Below are positions 44,008 to 53,978 of a stretch of 64,000 nt of DNA, piece after piece. The stretch is from contig NZ_AP022829.1 of assembly GCF_011405655.1 (NCBI RefSeq), forward strand, positions 1,039,001 through 1,103,000. The letters are read 5' to 3'. The first letter of the stretch is position 1. Each line of letters begins with the position of its first letter. This DNA is from Adlercreutzia hattorii (GTDB taxonomy: Bacteria; Actinomycetota; Coriobacteriia; Coriobacteriales; Eggerthellaceae). The notes below the pieces were generated by a model. The model saw only the letters and a program-made list of their open reading frames with translations, made no database searches and was not told the origin of the DNA. The position numbers were made by a program, and so were the translations under genes.

Positions 44008-45281
44008 GCTCAATCATTGACGCATTCAAGGTTCCGGAGCTGCGCAAGAAGATCCTCTTCACCTTGGCTATTCTTGCGCTGTACCGCTTCGGTGCCTACG
44101 TGCCGGTGCCGGGCATTCCCTTCCATGAGTTTGCCACGGCCTTCCAGGACACGGGCGTGGCTATGACCATGCTCGACCTGTTCACCGGTGGCGCGCTGTC
44201 GAACTTCTCGGTGTTCTCGCTCGGCATCATGCCCTACATCACCGCATCCATCATCATGCAGCTGATGCAGGGCGTCATCCCCGCCGTGGGCCGCTGGGCT
44301 CGCGAGGGGGACACGGGCCGTCGCAAGATCACCCAGGTGACCCGCTACCTGACGCTGGGTCTCGGCCTCATCAACGCGGTGGGCTACCTGCTGCTGTTCA
44401 AGTCGCCGGCCTACGGTGTGCAGTTCTCCACGGAGGTGCCCGAGGCGCTCACGAACATCATCATCGTGTTCACCTTGGTCGCCGGTACCGCCTTCATCAT
44501 GTGGATGGGCGAGCTTATCACCCAGCGCGGCATCGGCAACGGCATGTCGCTCATCATCTTCGTGAGCATCGTGTCCCGCGTGCCGTCGGCCATCTTCTCG
44601 TCGGCTACCCTGACGAGCGATCTGGGCACGGGCATCGCGCTCACCATCGTGATTTTGGCCGTGGTGCTCGTCTGCATCCCGCTGATCATTTTCGTGGAGC
44701 GCGCCCAGCGCCGCATTCCGGTCAACTACGCCAAGCGCGTCCAGGGCCGCAAGATGATGGGTGGCCAGTCCACCTACATTCCGCTGAAGGTGAACGCGGC
44801 CGGCGTTATCCCGATCATCTTCGCGAGCTGCATCATCTACTTCCCGGCGCAGCTGGCGGCGATCTTCAACGTCGATTGGTTGACCACCTTCGCGAACTGG
44901 TGCTCCACCGGCTGGCTGAACTGGCTGCTCACCGTTGCACTCATCGTGTTCTTCGCGTACTTCTACACCTCCATGGTGTTCAATCCGGAGGAGACGGCGG
45001 ACAACATCCGCAAGCAGGGCGGCTTCATCCCCGGCGTGCGTCCGGGCACGGCCACGGTGCAGTACATCAAGAACGTGATCAACCGCGTGACGCTGCCCGG
45101 CGGCATCTTCATCGCGCTGATCGCGGTTGTGCCCACCATCATCTTCTACTTCACCAACAACCAGCTCATCCAGGCCTTCGGCGGTACGTCCATCCTCATT
45201 ATGATCGGCGTGGCGCTTGACACCATGAGCAAGGTGGAGAGCCAGTTGAAGATGTACAACTACGAAGGCTTCTTTAAGTAA
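44001..45281 (+). CDS. secY: Preprotein translocase subunit SecY
   Basis: 426 residues from TTG 44001, inside the end of rplO. Ten membrane helices are expected; the plug-region sequence [20 protein letters not shown] and the cytoplasmic loop [20 protein letters not shown] are diagnostic. It forms the Sec channel used by the signal-peptide proteins of this window. Confidence 0.98.
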   Translation: MLSSIIDAFKVPELRKKILFTLAILALYRFGAYVPVPGIPFHEFATAFQDTGVAMTMLDLFTGGALSNFSVFSLGIMPYITASIIMQLMQGVIPAVGRWAREGDTGRRKITQVTRYLTLGLGLINAVGYLLLFKSPAYGVQFSTEVPEALTNIIIVFTLVAGTAFIMWMGELITQRGIGNGMSLIIFVSIVSRVPSAIFSSATLTSDLGTGIALTIVILAVVLVCIPLIIFVERAQRRIPVNYAKRVQGRKMMGGQSTYIPLKVNAAGVIPIIFASCIIYFPAQLAAIFNVDWLTTFANWCSTGWLNWLLTVALIVFFAYFYTSMVFNPEETADNIRKQGGFIPGVRPGTATVQYIKNVINRVTLPGGIFIALIAVVPTIIFYFTNNQLIQAFGGTSILIMIGVALDTMSKVESQLKMYNYEGFFK

Positions 45282-45318
45282 GGCGGACGCGCAGTCCGAA
45301 TAGGAAAGGATGTTTGCT

Positions 45319-45948
45319 ATGAACATCGTGCTTTTGGGGGCGCCGGGTGCCGGCAAGGGTACTCAGGCCGCCAAGCTGGTGGAGGAGTTCTCCACGCCCC
45401 ATATCTCCACGGGCGACATGCTGCGCGCCGCCGTGGCCGCCGGCACCGAGCTGGGCCAGAAGGCCAAGTCCTACATGGACGCCGGCGACTTGGTGCCCGA
45501 CGACGTCATCATCGGCCTGGTGACCGAGCGCCTGCAGGACGACGACACGGCCGCTGGCTTCATCCTGGACGGCTTCCCGCGCACCTCGGCTCAGGCTGTG
45601 GCGCTGGACGCGGAGCTCTCCAAGTTGGGCCGTCCGCTGGACGCCGCCCTGCTCATCGATGTGGATCCCGAGGTCATTGTGGCCCGTCTCACCTCTCGTC
45701 GCATGTGCCGCGACTGCGGCTACATCGGCAGCGCCGCCGACGGCGACGCCTGCCCCAAGTGCGGCGGCGAGATGTACCAGCGCGACGACGACAACGAGGC
45801 CACGGTGCGCAACCGTCTCGACGTGTACGAGACGTCCACGAGCCCGCTGATCGACTACTACCGCGGCTGCGAGCTGCTCGTCACCATCGACGGCGACCGC
45901 GACCCGAACGTGGTGTACGCCGACGTCAAGGAGGCCCTCGACCTGTAG
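45319..45948 (+). CDS. adk: Adenylate kinase, zinc-lid type
   Basis: 209 residues from ATG 45319, eight bases after AAAGGA; ATG 45310 overlaps that site. P-loop GAPGAGKGTQ, NMP site LDGFPRT, and a lid with CRDCGY and CPKCGG cysteines that would bind zinc. The end of the secY-adk segment; infA or map are not next. Confidence 0.97.
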   Translation: MNIVLLGAPGAGKGTQAAKLVEEFSTPHISTGDMLRAAVAAGTELGQKAKSYMDAGDLVPDDVIIGLVTERLQDDDTAAGFILDGFPRTSAQAVALDAELSKLGRPLDAALLIDVDPEVIVARLTSRRMCRDCGYIGSAADGDACPKCGGEMYQRDDDNEATVRNRLDVYETSTSPLIDYYRGCELLVTIDGDRDPNVVYADVKEALDL

Positions 45949-45970
45949 GCCGGAGAACGCGCAGCCAAAC

Positions 45971-46002
45971 CCGTAGGGGGCGACCTTGGTCGCCCCTTTT
46001 TT
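45971..46002 (+). terminator. Terminator of adk built from a CCGTAGGG palindrome
   Basis: GGGGCGACC (45977-45985) and GGTCGCCCC (45988-45996) form a perfect stem, followed by TTTTTT. The CCGTAGGG edge identifies it as a member of the palindrome family seen at 17295 and 19264. Confidence 0.85.
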
Positions 46003-46028
46003 GTCGTGCGCTGTCGTTCTGCTTGCGA

Positions 46029-46070
46029 GGGCTGACCAAGGTCAGCCCCTACGGTATAATCTCCCTCATG
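46029..46070 (+). promoter_or_regulatory. Promoter inside a palindromic repeat, predicted leaderless start
   Basis: The inverted family member GGGCTGACC-AA-GGTCAGCCC (46029-46048) with CCTACGG contains CTGACC (46032-46037). After 17 bp comes a perfect TATAAT (46055-46060). The ATG at 46068 is only 7 bp beyond the -10 box and has no ribosome binding site. Confidence 0.6.
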
Positions 46071-48245
46071 CCCACTGTGCGCGAGAACATAGCCTACACC
46101 TTCGAGCATTTCATGCTCGTCTACCGCGGTACCTTGTTGAAGGTGGCCCGGGCGGTGGCGATCATTGCTCTTATCGCCCTGGCGTTGGAGGTCTTCGTCT
46201 TCAATATCAACTTCTTCACTTCGTCGGGCTATCGAACCATCAACTTGGACGACCGTATTCAGCTCCAGCGCAACGACGAGGGTGCCTTTCTGCTCACTGA
46301 TGTGGATCACACGCTCGAGTTCTCCAGCCTGAACACCGAGGTGCGCAACATCCGCATCGATTTCAACGCCGATCAGCCGGCCCAGAACATCGCCGTGAAG
46401 ATCCAGTTCACCGACTCGGCCCACCAGACCTATTTCGACACCACGGAGTACACCGTCGGCATCCCCGATGCGAGCGTGTCCACGGTGGTGGATCCGAGCA
46501 AGTTCATCAACCTGCAGACCGCCGGGTATGTGGAGAACTTGCGCATCGAGGTAGTGGGGGAGGACGTCTCCTACCCCATCCTCTTGAACGGCGTTTCCCT
46601 GAATGCCCACCGCCCCTTCGCCTTCAACCCGTTGCGCTTTGTGGCCGTTTTCGGGCTGCTGCTTTTGGGCTACGCGTTCCGTCCCAAGTCGGCCATCTAC
46701 CGCATTCGCATTGTCGAGAACCCGCGCAAGTCGAAGGCGGGCATCATCTTCGCCGTGGCCATCGAGCTGGCGCTTACGACGACGTTCCTCTTCTACGGCT
46801 CGAACCTCGTGGGCGTGGCCACCTCTTCCTACAACTACGGCGCTTGGAACGGCACGTCGCTCGTGAACACCTTCGAGGTGGGCGGCGACAACGCCCAGCA
46901 GTACGCCATGCTGGCCCAGGCCATGGCCAAAGGCCAGCTGTATCTGGAGGAGGAGCCGCCCCAGTGGCTCAAGGACATGGAGGATCCCTACGACAAGGGC
47001 GCCCGCGACGAGGCCCAGAAGGAGACCGGCGAGCCCTACCTGTTCGATGTGGCCTACCACGACGGGCACTACTACGTCTACTTCGGCGTGGTGCCGGTGC
47101 TGCTGTTCTACCTGCCCTTCTATCTGCTCACCGGGGCCAATTTCCCCACGGCCATCGGCGTGCTCGTCATGGCGCTGCTGTTCATCTTGGGGGCCACGGC
47201 CCTTCTCGACCGATTCGCCCGCTACCATTTCCGCTCGGTGAGCCTCGGCGTGTACCTGCTGCTTCAGATACCGCTCGTGTTCTGTTGCGGCATCATGTAC
47301 CTCGTGAAGTTCCCGACCTTCTACTCCCTGCCCATCATGTGCGGCCTGGCGTTCTCGGTGTGGGGCCTGTATTGCTGGATGCGCTCGCGGCTCGCCGCGC
47401 ACAAGTGCGGCTGGCTGTTCGCCGGGTCGCTGTGCATGGCGCTCGTGGCTGGCTGCCGTCCCCAGCTGCTCGTGCTGTCACTTCTGGCCTTCCCGCTGTT
47501 CTGGCGCACCTACATCACCGAGCGCCGGCTGGCCACCCGCCGGGGTATCGTGGAGTTCGCCTGCCTGGCGGCCCCCTACGTTTTGGTGGCCGCGGGCATC
47601 ATGGCCTACAACTACGCGCGCTTCGGCTCGCTGACCGATTTCGGCGCGAACTACAACCTGACGGTGAACGACATGACCAAGCGCGGCATGAACGTCGGTC
47701 GCCTGGCCCCGGCGTTCTTCACCTACTTCCTACAGCCGCCCTGCATGACCGGCGTCTTCCCGTTTTTGCAGCCGGCGCTCTTCGAGACCACCTACATGGG
47801 ACAGACCATCAAGGAAGTGACCTTCGGCGGCATTCTCGCCTGCCTGCCCATTTTGTGGGTGCTCGCCTTCACGCGGCGCATTCTGGGGATGCGGGCGCGT
47901 CAGGCCGAGACGCGTACCATCTTCGGCATCATCGTGGTGCTGGTGGCCTCCGGCGTGCTCGTGGCGCTGCTCGATGCGGAGCTAGCGGGCATCCTGCAGC
48001 GGTACTATGCCGATTTCAGCTTCATGTTCCTGGCCGCCGCCGTGCTTCTGTGCTTCGTGGTGAACGAGTCGCTGGCCGACCGGGCGGCCCTTCACGATCT
48101 CATGCTGAAGCTTCTGCTCGTGCTCGTCGGCGTATCGGTGGCCTACAGCGCCCTGCTCTGCCTTGCCCCGGAAACCGGCTGGTACTCGGATGTGTACCCG
48201 TGGGCCTACCAGGGGCTGCTCGACGCGGTGGTCTTCTGGCGCTAA
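46068..48245 (+). CDS. Large multi-TM membrane protein, glycosyltransferase-like
   Basis: 725 residues from ATG 46068. One N-terminal membrane segment (KVARAVAIIALIALALEVFV) leads into an extracytoplasmic beta-rich domain (about residues 60-175). About a dozen membrane helices follow (for example VVPVLLFYLPFYLLTGANFP, LYLVKFPTFY region, FIPLL-like runs). The loop after the second membrane segment has NTFEVGGDNAQQYAMLAQAM, where acidic residues could be catalytic as in lipid-linked (GT-C) glycosyltransferases. That family assignment is a guess from topology. Convergent with and overlapping by 4 bp the next gene's stop. Confidence 0.75.
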   Translation: MPTVRENIAYTFEHFMLVYRGTLLKVARAVAIIALIALALEVFVFNINFFTSSGYRTINLDDRIQLQRNDEGAFLLTDVDHTLEFSSLNTEVRNIRIDFNADQPAQNIAVKIQFTDSAHQTYFDTTEYTVGIPDASVSTVVDPSKFINLQTAGYVENLRIEVVGEDVSYPILLNGVSLNAHRPFAFNPLRFVAVFGLLLLGYAFRPKSAIYRIRIVENPRKSKAGIIFAVAIELALTTTFLFYGSNLVGVATSSYNYGAWNGTSLVNTFEVGGDNAQQYAMLAQAMAKGQLYLEEEPPQWLKDMEDPYDKGARDEAQKETGEPYLFDVAYHDGHYYVYFGVVPVLLFYLPFYLLTGANFPTAIGVLVMALLFILGATALLDRFARYHFRSVSLGVYLLLQIPLVFCCGIMYLVKFPTFYSLPIMCGLAFSVWGLYCWMRSRLAAHKCGWLFAGSLCMALVAGCRPQLLVLSLLAFPLFWRTYITERRLATRRGIVEFACLAAPYVLVAAGIMAYNYARFGSLTDFGANYNLTVNDMTKRGMNVGRLAPAFFTYFLQPPCMTGVFPFLQPALFETTYMGQTIKEVTFGGILACLPILWVLAFTRRILGMRARQAETRTIFGIIVVLVASGVLVALLDAELAGILQRYYADFSFMFLAAAVLLCFVVNESLADRAALHDLMLKLLLVLVGVSVAYSALLCLAPETGWYSDVYPWAYQGLLDAVVFWR

Positions 48246-49897
48246 ATGGGATCGGCGTCGCGCATGGGCGTCGTGCCGAGGAAGTTGAGTCCCGTGGCCG
48301 AGATGGGGTCGTAGTCGTCCAGCTGGGCCGTCCACCAGGCCGTGGCCGTCTCGCGATGAAACAGCGGATAGAGGGGCACCTCGGCGGCGATGATGTCGAA
48401 GCATTGGTTCCACAGGGGCTGCTGCTCGTCCTCGGAGGTCTTCGACCGCGCCTCGGCCAGAAGTTCTGCCATCTCCGCGAAGGCCGGGGTGGTGGCCCAG
48501 CGGCTGCGGGCGCGCGTCCACACGTTGTCGCCGTACCACCAGCTGATGATGAGGTCGGCGTCGTTTCCGAAGCACGACGGGTCGCCGGGGGAGAGCACGA
48601 CGTCGAAGGGCAGAAGCGTGCCCGGCTCCGGTTCCGTGGATAGGTCCGCAAACAGGGCCGTCGTGTCCAGGAGCACCACCTCGGCGGTGACGCCCACGGC
48701 CTTCCAGTCCTCTGCGATGGCGGGGGCGAGCGTGCTCACCCAGTTGTCGTTCGCACGCAGGGTCAGGGCCAGCTCATCGACGCCGGCCTCGGCCAGAAGT
48801 TTGCGCGCTTTCTCCGGGTCGTAGCTGTAGACCGTGGCCGCGCGGTGGTAATGCCGGAAGTAATCGGGCAGAAGGGACGTGGCCGCCCGCGCGTGGCCCG
48901 CCATGTACGTGCCGATGAGCGAGTCGACGTCGATGGCGTACAGCAGCGCCTGGCGCACGCGCACGTCGTCGAAGGGCGGCTTCTCGCAGTTGAACATGAG
49001 GAAGGGGAGGTTGAACCCGGGCACCCATTCCACCGTGGCCCCCGCATCGGCCAGCTCCTCGGCGCGCACGACCGGGGCGGCCTCCATGACCATGACGTCT
49101 TTGTCGATAAGCTCGTCAGTGCGGCGCGTATCGTCCAGCAGCACCGACCATTCCATGCGCTCGCAGGTGGCTGGCCAAGGGCCGGTGTAGCGGTGGTTCG
49201 CCGTGAAGGAGATGCGGCCCCCGTCGGCGGCGTTGATGGTCTCGTAGCACCACGGACCCGAGCCGACGGGTTTGCTTGCCAGCTCCTCGTCGGTGATCGT
49301 CGCCGGGAACACGCGAACGAGGGCCAGGCGCTCCTGCAGCACCGAGCCCATGGGGGCGTTCAGTTTGAAGTGCACCGTGCGCTCGTCGGGGGCCGACACT
49401 GCCGTGATGAACGAGAGGAACGCGCCGTACAGGTCGCTTTCGCCGTTGCGCTCGAAGGCGTTCACGACATCGGCGGAGGTGAGCGGCGAGCCGTCGGAGA
49501 AGACGGTGTCCTCGCGCAGGGTCACCTCGTATTCCAAGTCGTCTATCTGAACGGGCGCGTCGGCTGCCAGGCCGCACTCGGCCCGATAGGTATGCATGTT
49601 CAGCTCGTAGAGCCCCTCGAAGACGTGCCAGCCGGCCGCGAGAAAGACGCCGGAGCTCGTGCCGATGGGGTTCGGATCGCTCCCCTCGTAGGCCATGGCG
49701 GCCGTGAGCGTTCGGGCCACGCCGCTCTGCGCGGCCACGGGCTCGGTGGGCGCGTTGTCGTCGGCCGGATCTGCCGGTGCGGGCCCGGGCTCGATGGGCT
49801 GCTCCACCGAGCAGCCGGCCAGCGTCAACGCGCCTCCGGCCGCCAGCGCCGCCGTCCCGGCCACAAAGGCCCGCCGCGTGAGGGGGAAGTTCAGCAT
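48242..49897 (-). CDS. Family 5 extracellular solute-binding lipoprotein (peptide ABC type)
   Basis: 551 residues. Tat-like signal TRRAFVAGTAALAAGGALTL with lipobox AGC, then an SBP_bac_5 domain (YEVTLREDTVFSDGSPLTSA; FDDVRVRQALLYAIDVDSLI). Typical of oligopeptide, dipeptide or nickel binding proteins. No permease or ATPase gene is adjacent, so it either serves a transporter elsewhere or has another role. Divergent from pyruvate:ferredoxin oxidoreductase. Confidence 0.9.
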   Translation of the reverse strand: MLNFPLTRRAFVAGTAALAAGGALTLAGCSVEQPIEPGPAPADPADDNAPTEPVAAQSGVARTLTAAMAYEGSDPNPIGTSSGVFLAAGWHVFEGLYELNMHTYRAECGLAADAPVQIDDLEYEVTLREDTVFSDGSPLTSADVVNAFERNGESDLYGAFLSFITAVSAPDERTVHFKLNAPMGSVLQERLALVRVFPATITDEELASKPVGSGPWCYETINAADGGRISFTANHRYTGPWPATCERMEWSVLLDDTRRTDELIDKDVMVMEAAPVVRAEELADAGATVEWVPGFNLPFLMFNCEKPPFDDVRVRQALLYAIDVDSLIGTYMAGHARAATSLLPDYFRHYHRAATVYSYDPEKARKLLAEAGVDELALTLRANDNWVSTLAPAIAEDWKAVGVTAEVVLLDTTALFADLSTEPEPGTLLPFDVVLSPGDPSCFGNDADLIISWWYGDNVWTRARSRWATTPAFAEMAELLAEARSKTSEDEQQPLWNQCFDIIAAEVPLYPLFHRETATAWWTAQLDDYDPISATGLNFLGTTPMRDADPI

Positions 49898-50054
49898 CGT
49901 AAAGGCTCCTTCTTTGTTTTCCGCAGCCTATTATATAGAAAGTTGGAGCAGCTCGAAGAAAGCCCATGACAAAGATGCAGGTGCCCCGCCGACCGACGGG
50001 GATAAGCCTAGCGCGGCCCGCCCGTGCGTTGACGGCGCGTTGGCGCGCGCGGGC

Positions 50055-50063
50055 TGCTAATAT
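50055..50063 (+). promoter_or_regulatory. Putative extended -10 promoter of nifJ
   Basis: TG-C-TAATAT at 50055-50063, about 150 bp before the gene. A TTGACG at 50029 is too far (23 bp) to be a standard -35. The divergent region 49898-50213 shows no other clear feature. Confidence 0.4.
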
Positions 50064-50213
50064 CGGACAGGTATTTCTGTTCGCAGAGCAAATCCGACCC
50101 GCATCGTCGGACGCGCTTCGTCCCTCCGACCTCTCCGCGACAGTACCACCCGCGCGTTGAGCGACGAGGCCGCAAGCCGGCCGATGCCGTGCGGGCCAGA
50201 TAAGGAGAGGAAC

Positions 50214-53200
50214 ATGACGAGAGAACTCAAGTCGATGGACGGCAACAACGCCGCAGCGCATGTCTCGTATGCGTTCACGGAGGTTGCCGGCATCTACCCG
50301 ATCACGCCTTCCAGCCCCATGGCCGACTTCGTCGACATCTGGGCCGCCCAGGGCCGCAAGAACATCTTCGGCACCACGGTGAAGGTGTGCGAGATGCAGT
50401 CCGAGGGCGGTGCGGCCGGCGCGGTTCACGGCTCTCTGGCCACCGGCGCGCTGACCACCACCTACACGGCCAGTCAGGGCCTGCTCCTCATGATCCCCAA
50501 CATGTACAAGATCGCCGCCGAGCAGTTGCCGACCGTCTTCCACGTGTCGGCCCGCACCGTCTCCACCCAGGCGCTCAACATCTTCGGCGACCACTCCGAC
50601 GTCATGGCCTGCCGCCAGACCGGTTTCGCGATGCTGGCCGAGGGCAACGTGCAGGAGGTCATGGACCTGTCCGCCGTGGCCCACTTGGCTGCCATCAAGG
50701 GCCGCGTTCCCTTCCTGAACTTCTTCGACGGCTTCCGCACCTCCCATGAGATCCAGAAGATCCAGGTGTGGGACTACGAGGATCTGGCCGAGATGTGCGA
50801 CATGGATGCCGTGCGCGCCTTCCGCGAGCACTCCCTGAACCCGGAGCGCCCGGCCATGCGCGGTTCCCACGAGAACGGCGACATCTTCTTCCAGCACCGC
50901 GAGTCCTGCAACCCCATCTACAACGACCTGCCGGCCGTGGTGGAGGAGTACATGGAGAAGGTGAACGCGAAGCTGGGCACCAACTACCAGCTGTTCAACT
51001 ACTACGGTGCCCCGGATGCCGAGCGCGTCATCGTGGCCATGGGCTCCATCTGCGACGTGGCCGAGGAGGTCATCGACTACCTCACCGCCCAGGGCGAGAA
51101 GGTGGGCCTCGTGAAGGTGCGCTTGTACCGCCCCTTCGTCACCGAGAAGTTCGTGGCCGCCCTGCCCGAGACGGTGAAGAAGATCGCCGTGCTCGACCGC
51201 ACCAAGGAGCCCGGCTCCATTGGAGAGCCCCTGTACATGGACGTCGTGAACGCGCTGTCCGTGGAAGGCCGCGAGGGCATCACCGTCATCGGCGGCCGCT
51301 ACGGCCTCGGTTCCAAGGACACTCCGCCGTCCTCCGTGTTCGCCGTGTACACCGAGCTTGAGAAGGACGCGCCGCGCCGCCAGTTCACCATCGGCATCGT
51401 CGACGACGTGACGAACTTGTCGCTGCCGGAGGTTCCCGCCCCCAACACCGCCGCCCCCGGCACCATCGAGTGCAAGTTCTGGGGCCTCGGCGGCGACGGC
51501 ACCGTGGGCGCGAACAAGAACTCCATCAAGATCATCGGCGACCACACCGACAAGTACGTTCAGGCCTACTTCCAGTACGACTCGAAGAAGACCGGCGGCG
51601 TGACCATCTCGCACCTGCGCTTCGGCGACAGCCCCATCCGCAGCCCCTACTACGTGAACAAGGCCGACTTCGTGGCCTGCCACAACCCCTCCTACATCAC
51701 CAAGGACTTCCCCATCGTGCGCGATGTGAAGCCCGGCGGCGCCCTGCTCATCAACTGCCAGTGGACGCCCGAGGAGTTGGAGGAGCACCTGTCGGCCGCC
51801 GCTAAGCGCTACATCGCCGAGAACGACATCAAGCTCTACCTCATCAACGCCATCGATTTGGCCATCGAGATCGGCATGGGCAAGCGCACCAACACCATCC
51901 TGCAGTCCGCCTTCTTCACTCTGGCGAAGGTCATGCCGCAGGAGGAGGCCATCCAGTACATGAAGGATGCCGCCACGAAGTCCTACGCCAAGAAGGGCGC
52001 CGACATCGTGGACATGAACCACAAGGCCATTGACGCCGGCGCCACTGCCTTCGTGCAGGTGGACGTGCCCGAGGCGTGGAAGACGGCCGAAGCGGCGCCA
52101 AAGACCTCCGACATCGATGGCCGTCCCGAGACGGTGGCGCTCGTCACCAACGTCATGGAGCCCGTGGCCCGCATGGACGGCGACTCGCTGCCCGTGTCCG
52201 CCTTCGTCGGCTACGAGGACGGCCAGTTCCCGCTGGGTGCTTCGGCCTATGAGAAGCGCGGCGTGGCCGTGTCGGTGCCTGAGTGGAACCCCGATACCTG
52301 CATCCAGTGCAACCAGTGCTCCTTCGTCTGCCCCCACGCCACCATCCGTCCCTTCGCGCTGACCGACGCCGAGATGGCGCAGGCTCCGGCCCAGACCAAG
52401 CACGTGCCGGTGAAGGGCAAGGTGGGCGCTGACATGCAGTACGTGCTGGCCGTGTCGCCGCTGGATTGCATGGGCTGCGGCCTGTGCGTCATCCAGTGCC
52501 CGACCGACTCGCTCACCATGATGCCCATCGCCGATGAGCTGGACGAGCAGCCGGTGTTCGACTACTGCGTGAACAAGGTGGCGGCCAAGCCTGAGCTCGA
52601 GGGCACGTCGGTGAAGGCGAGCCAGTTTAAGAAGCCGCTGCTTGAGTTCTCCGGCTCCTGTGCCGGTTGCGCCCAGACCTCCTATGCGCGCCTGGTCACC
52701 CAGCTGTTCGGCGACCGCATGTACATTGCCAACGCCACGGGATGCTCCTCCATTTGGGGCGGTCCGGCGGCCACCTCTCCTTACACGGTGAACGCCGACG
52801 GCCACGGCCCGGCCTGGTCCAACTCGCTGTTCGAGGACAACGCGGAGCACGGCATGGGCATGCTTCTGGGTTATGAGGCTGTGCAGGACAAGGTCGTGGT
52901 CGATTCCGAGGCGCTCATCGAGTGCGCCGGAGCGGCCGGTGAGCTGGCCGACGCGGCCCGCGCGTGGCTTGAGGCCCGCACGGATGCCGAGGCCTCCAAG
53001 ACGACGGCTGCGGCTTATGTGGCGGCCTTGACGACGGCGGCCGAGGGCACCGGCGAGGTGGCCGAGCTGGCGGCAGGCATCCTGGCCAACAAGGAGTACC
53101 TGACCAAGAAGTCCGTGTGGATCTTCGGCGGCGACGGCTGGGCCTACGACATCGGCTACGGCGGACTCGACCACGTGCTCGCCTCCGGCAAGGACGTGAA

Positions 53201-53765
53201 CGTGTTCGTGTTCGACACCGAGGTGTACTCCAACACCGGCGGCCAGGCCTCCAAGGCCTCCAATCTCGGCCAGGTGGCGCAGTTCGCCGCCGCTGGCAAG
53301 GACGTGAAGAAGAAGTCGCTGGCCGAGATCGCCATGACCTACGGCTATGTGTACGTGGCCCAGGTGGCCATGGGCGCGAACCTCAACCAGACCATCAAGG
53401 CTATCACCGAGGCCGAAGCCTACCCGGGCCCCTCTCTCATCATCGGCTACAGCCCGTGCGAGATGCACTCCATCAAGGGCGGCATGACCAACTGCCAGAC
53501 CGAGATGAAGAAGGCCGTCGATTGCGGCTATTGGAACCTGCTGCGCTTCAACCCCGAGGGCGCTCCGGGCAAGAAGCTCGTCATCGACTCGAAGGACCCG
53601 GCCGAGGGCGAGTACCAGAACTTCCTCATGAACGAGGCCCGCTACAGCCGCCTGACCCGCGAGTTCCCCGAGCGCGCCGAGGAGCTGTTCGCCGAGAACG
53701 AGCAGGCCGCCATGGCCCGCTGGTCGCACCTGCAGAAGCTTAAGGACCTCTACGCCGCCGAGTAG
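50214..53765 (+). CDS. nifJ: Pyruvate:ferredoxin (flavodoxin) oxidoreductase
   Basis: 1183 residues from ATG 50214, behind AAGGAGAGG. All domains of the single-chain enzyme are present: N-terminal pyruvate domain (SYAFTEVAGIYPITPSSPMA), domain III, a two-cluster ferredoxin insert (CIQCNQCSFVCPH; CMGCGLCVIQCP), the proximal cluster cysteines in SGSCAGCAQT, and the thiamine diphosphate domain (IFGGDGWAYDIGYGGLDHVL). It oxidises pyruvate to acetyl-CoA, CO2 and reduced ferredoxin in the cytoplasm, and is the likely source of electrons for the anaerobic reductases here. Monocistronic, ended by a terminator. Confidence 0.97.
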   Translation: MTRELKSMDGNNAAAHVSYAFTEVAGIYPITPSSPMADFVDIWAAQGRKNIFGTTVKVCEMQSEGGAAGAVHGSLATGALTTTYTASQGLLLMIPNMYKIAAEQLPTVFHVSARTVSTQALNIFGDHSDVMACRQTGFAMLAEGNVQEVMDLSAVAHLAAIKGRVPFLNFFDGFRTSHEIQKIQVWDYEDLAEMCDMDAVRAFREHSLNPERPAMRGSHENGDIFFQHRESCNPIYNDLPAVVEEYMEKVNAKLGTNYQLFNYYGAPDAERVIVAMGSICDVAEEVIDYLTAQGEKVGLVKVRLYRPFVTEKFVAALPETVKKIAVLDRTKEPGSIGEPLYMDVVNALSVEGREGITVIGGRYGLGSKDTPPSSVFAVYTELEKDAPRRQFTIGIVDDVTNLSLPEVPAPNTAAPGTIECKFWGLGGDGTVGANKNSIKIIGDHTDKYVQAYFQYDSKKTGGVTISHLRFGDSPIRSPYYVNKADFVACHNPSYITKDFPIVRDVKPGGALLINCQWTPEELEEHLSAAAKRYIAENDIKLYLINAIDLAIEIGMGKRTNTILQSAFFTLAKVMPQEEAIQYMKDAATKSYAKKGADIVDMNHKAIDAGATAFVQVDVPEAWKTAEAAPKTSDIDGRPETVALVTNVMEPVARMDGDSLPVSAFVGYEDGQFPLGASAYEKRGVAVSVPEWNPDTCIQCNQCSFVCPHATIRPFALTDAEMAQAPAQTKHVPVKGKVGADMQYVLAVSPLDCMGCGLCVIQCPTDSLTMMPIADELDEQPVFDYCVNKVAAKPELEGTSVKASQFKKPLLEFSGSCAGCAQTSYARLVTQLFGDRMYIANATGCSSIWGGPAATSPYTVNADGHGPAWSNSLFEDNAEHGMGMLLGYEAVQDKVVVDSEALIECAGAAGELADAARAWLEARTDAEASKTTAAAYVAALTTAAEGTGEVAELAAGILANKEYLTKKSVWIFGGDGWAYDIGYGGLDHVLASGKDVNVFVFDTEVYSNTGGQASKASNLGQVAQFAAAGKDVKKKSLAEIAMTYGYVYVAQVAMGANLNQTIKAITEAEAYPGPSLIIGYSPCEMHSIKGGMTNCQTEMKKAVDCGYWNLLRFNPEGAPGKKLVIDSKDPAEGEYQNFLMNEARYSRLTREFPERAEELFAENEQAAMARWSHLQKLKDLYAAE

Positions 53766-53794
53766 GTGCTCGCGGACAGATCGCCTCACCCGAA

Positions 53795-53825
53795 GGGAGT
53801 CGGCCTTTGCGCCGGCTCCCTTTTT
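53795..53825 (+). terminator. Terminator of nifJ
   Basis: GGGAGTCGGC (53795-53804) with GCCGGCTCCC (53811-53820), one G-U pair, followed by TTTTT. Confidence 0.85.
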
Positions 53826-53831
53826 CTACCC

Positions 53832-53876
53832 TTACCAGCTGGTAATCTTCCTTACTGAATTACCAGGGCGGTTACC
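53832..53876 (+). promoter_or_regulatory. TTACCAG operator candidates upstream of the Mo reductase operon
   Basis: TTACCAGCTGGTAA (53832-53845) is a perfect 14-bp palindrome. The half-site TTACCAG recurs at 53860, and a third variant GGTTACC lies at 53870-53876. Sited about 100-145 bp before the reductase start, they are possible targets of the OmpR-type regulator encoded downstream. Confidence 0.5.
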
Positions 53877-53978
53877 TTCATGGTATCTTGTTGACCGCAG
53901 AACCGCTCCGTATATTTGTCCTTGCAAGAGCCAGGGCGCGGCCTTGGCTGAGTCGAGCAAGGAAAGTAGGGGGACGCA

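Noticed and set aside
49116-53789. A 1557-residue open frame on the minus strand opposite nifJ
   Set aside because: It is the antisense shadow of a high-GC coding sequence, has low-complexity His/Leu/Gly-rich content and overlaps a certain gene completely.
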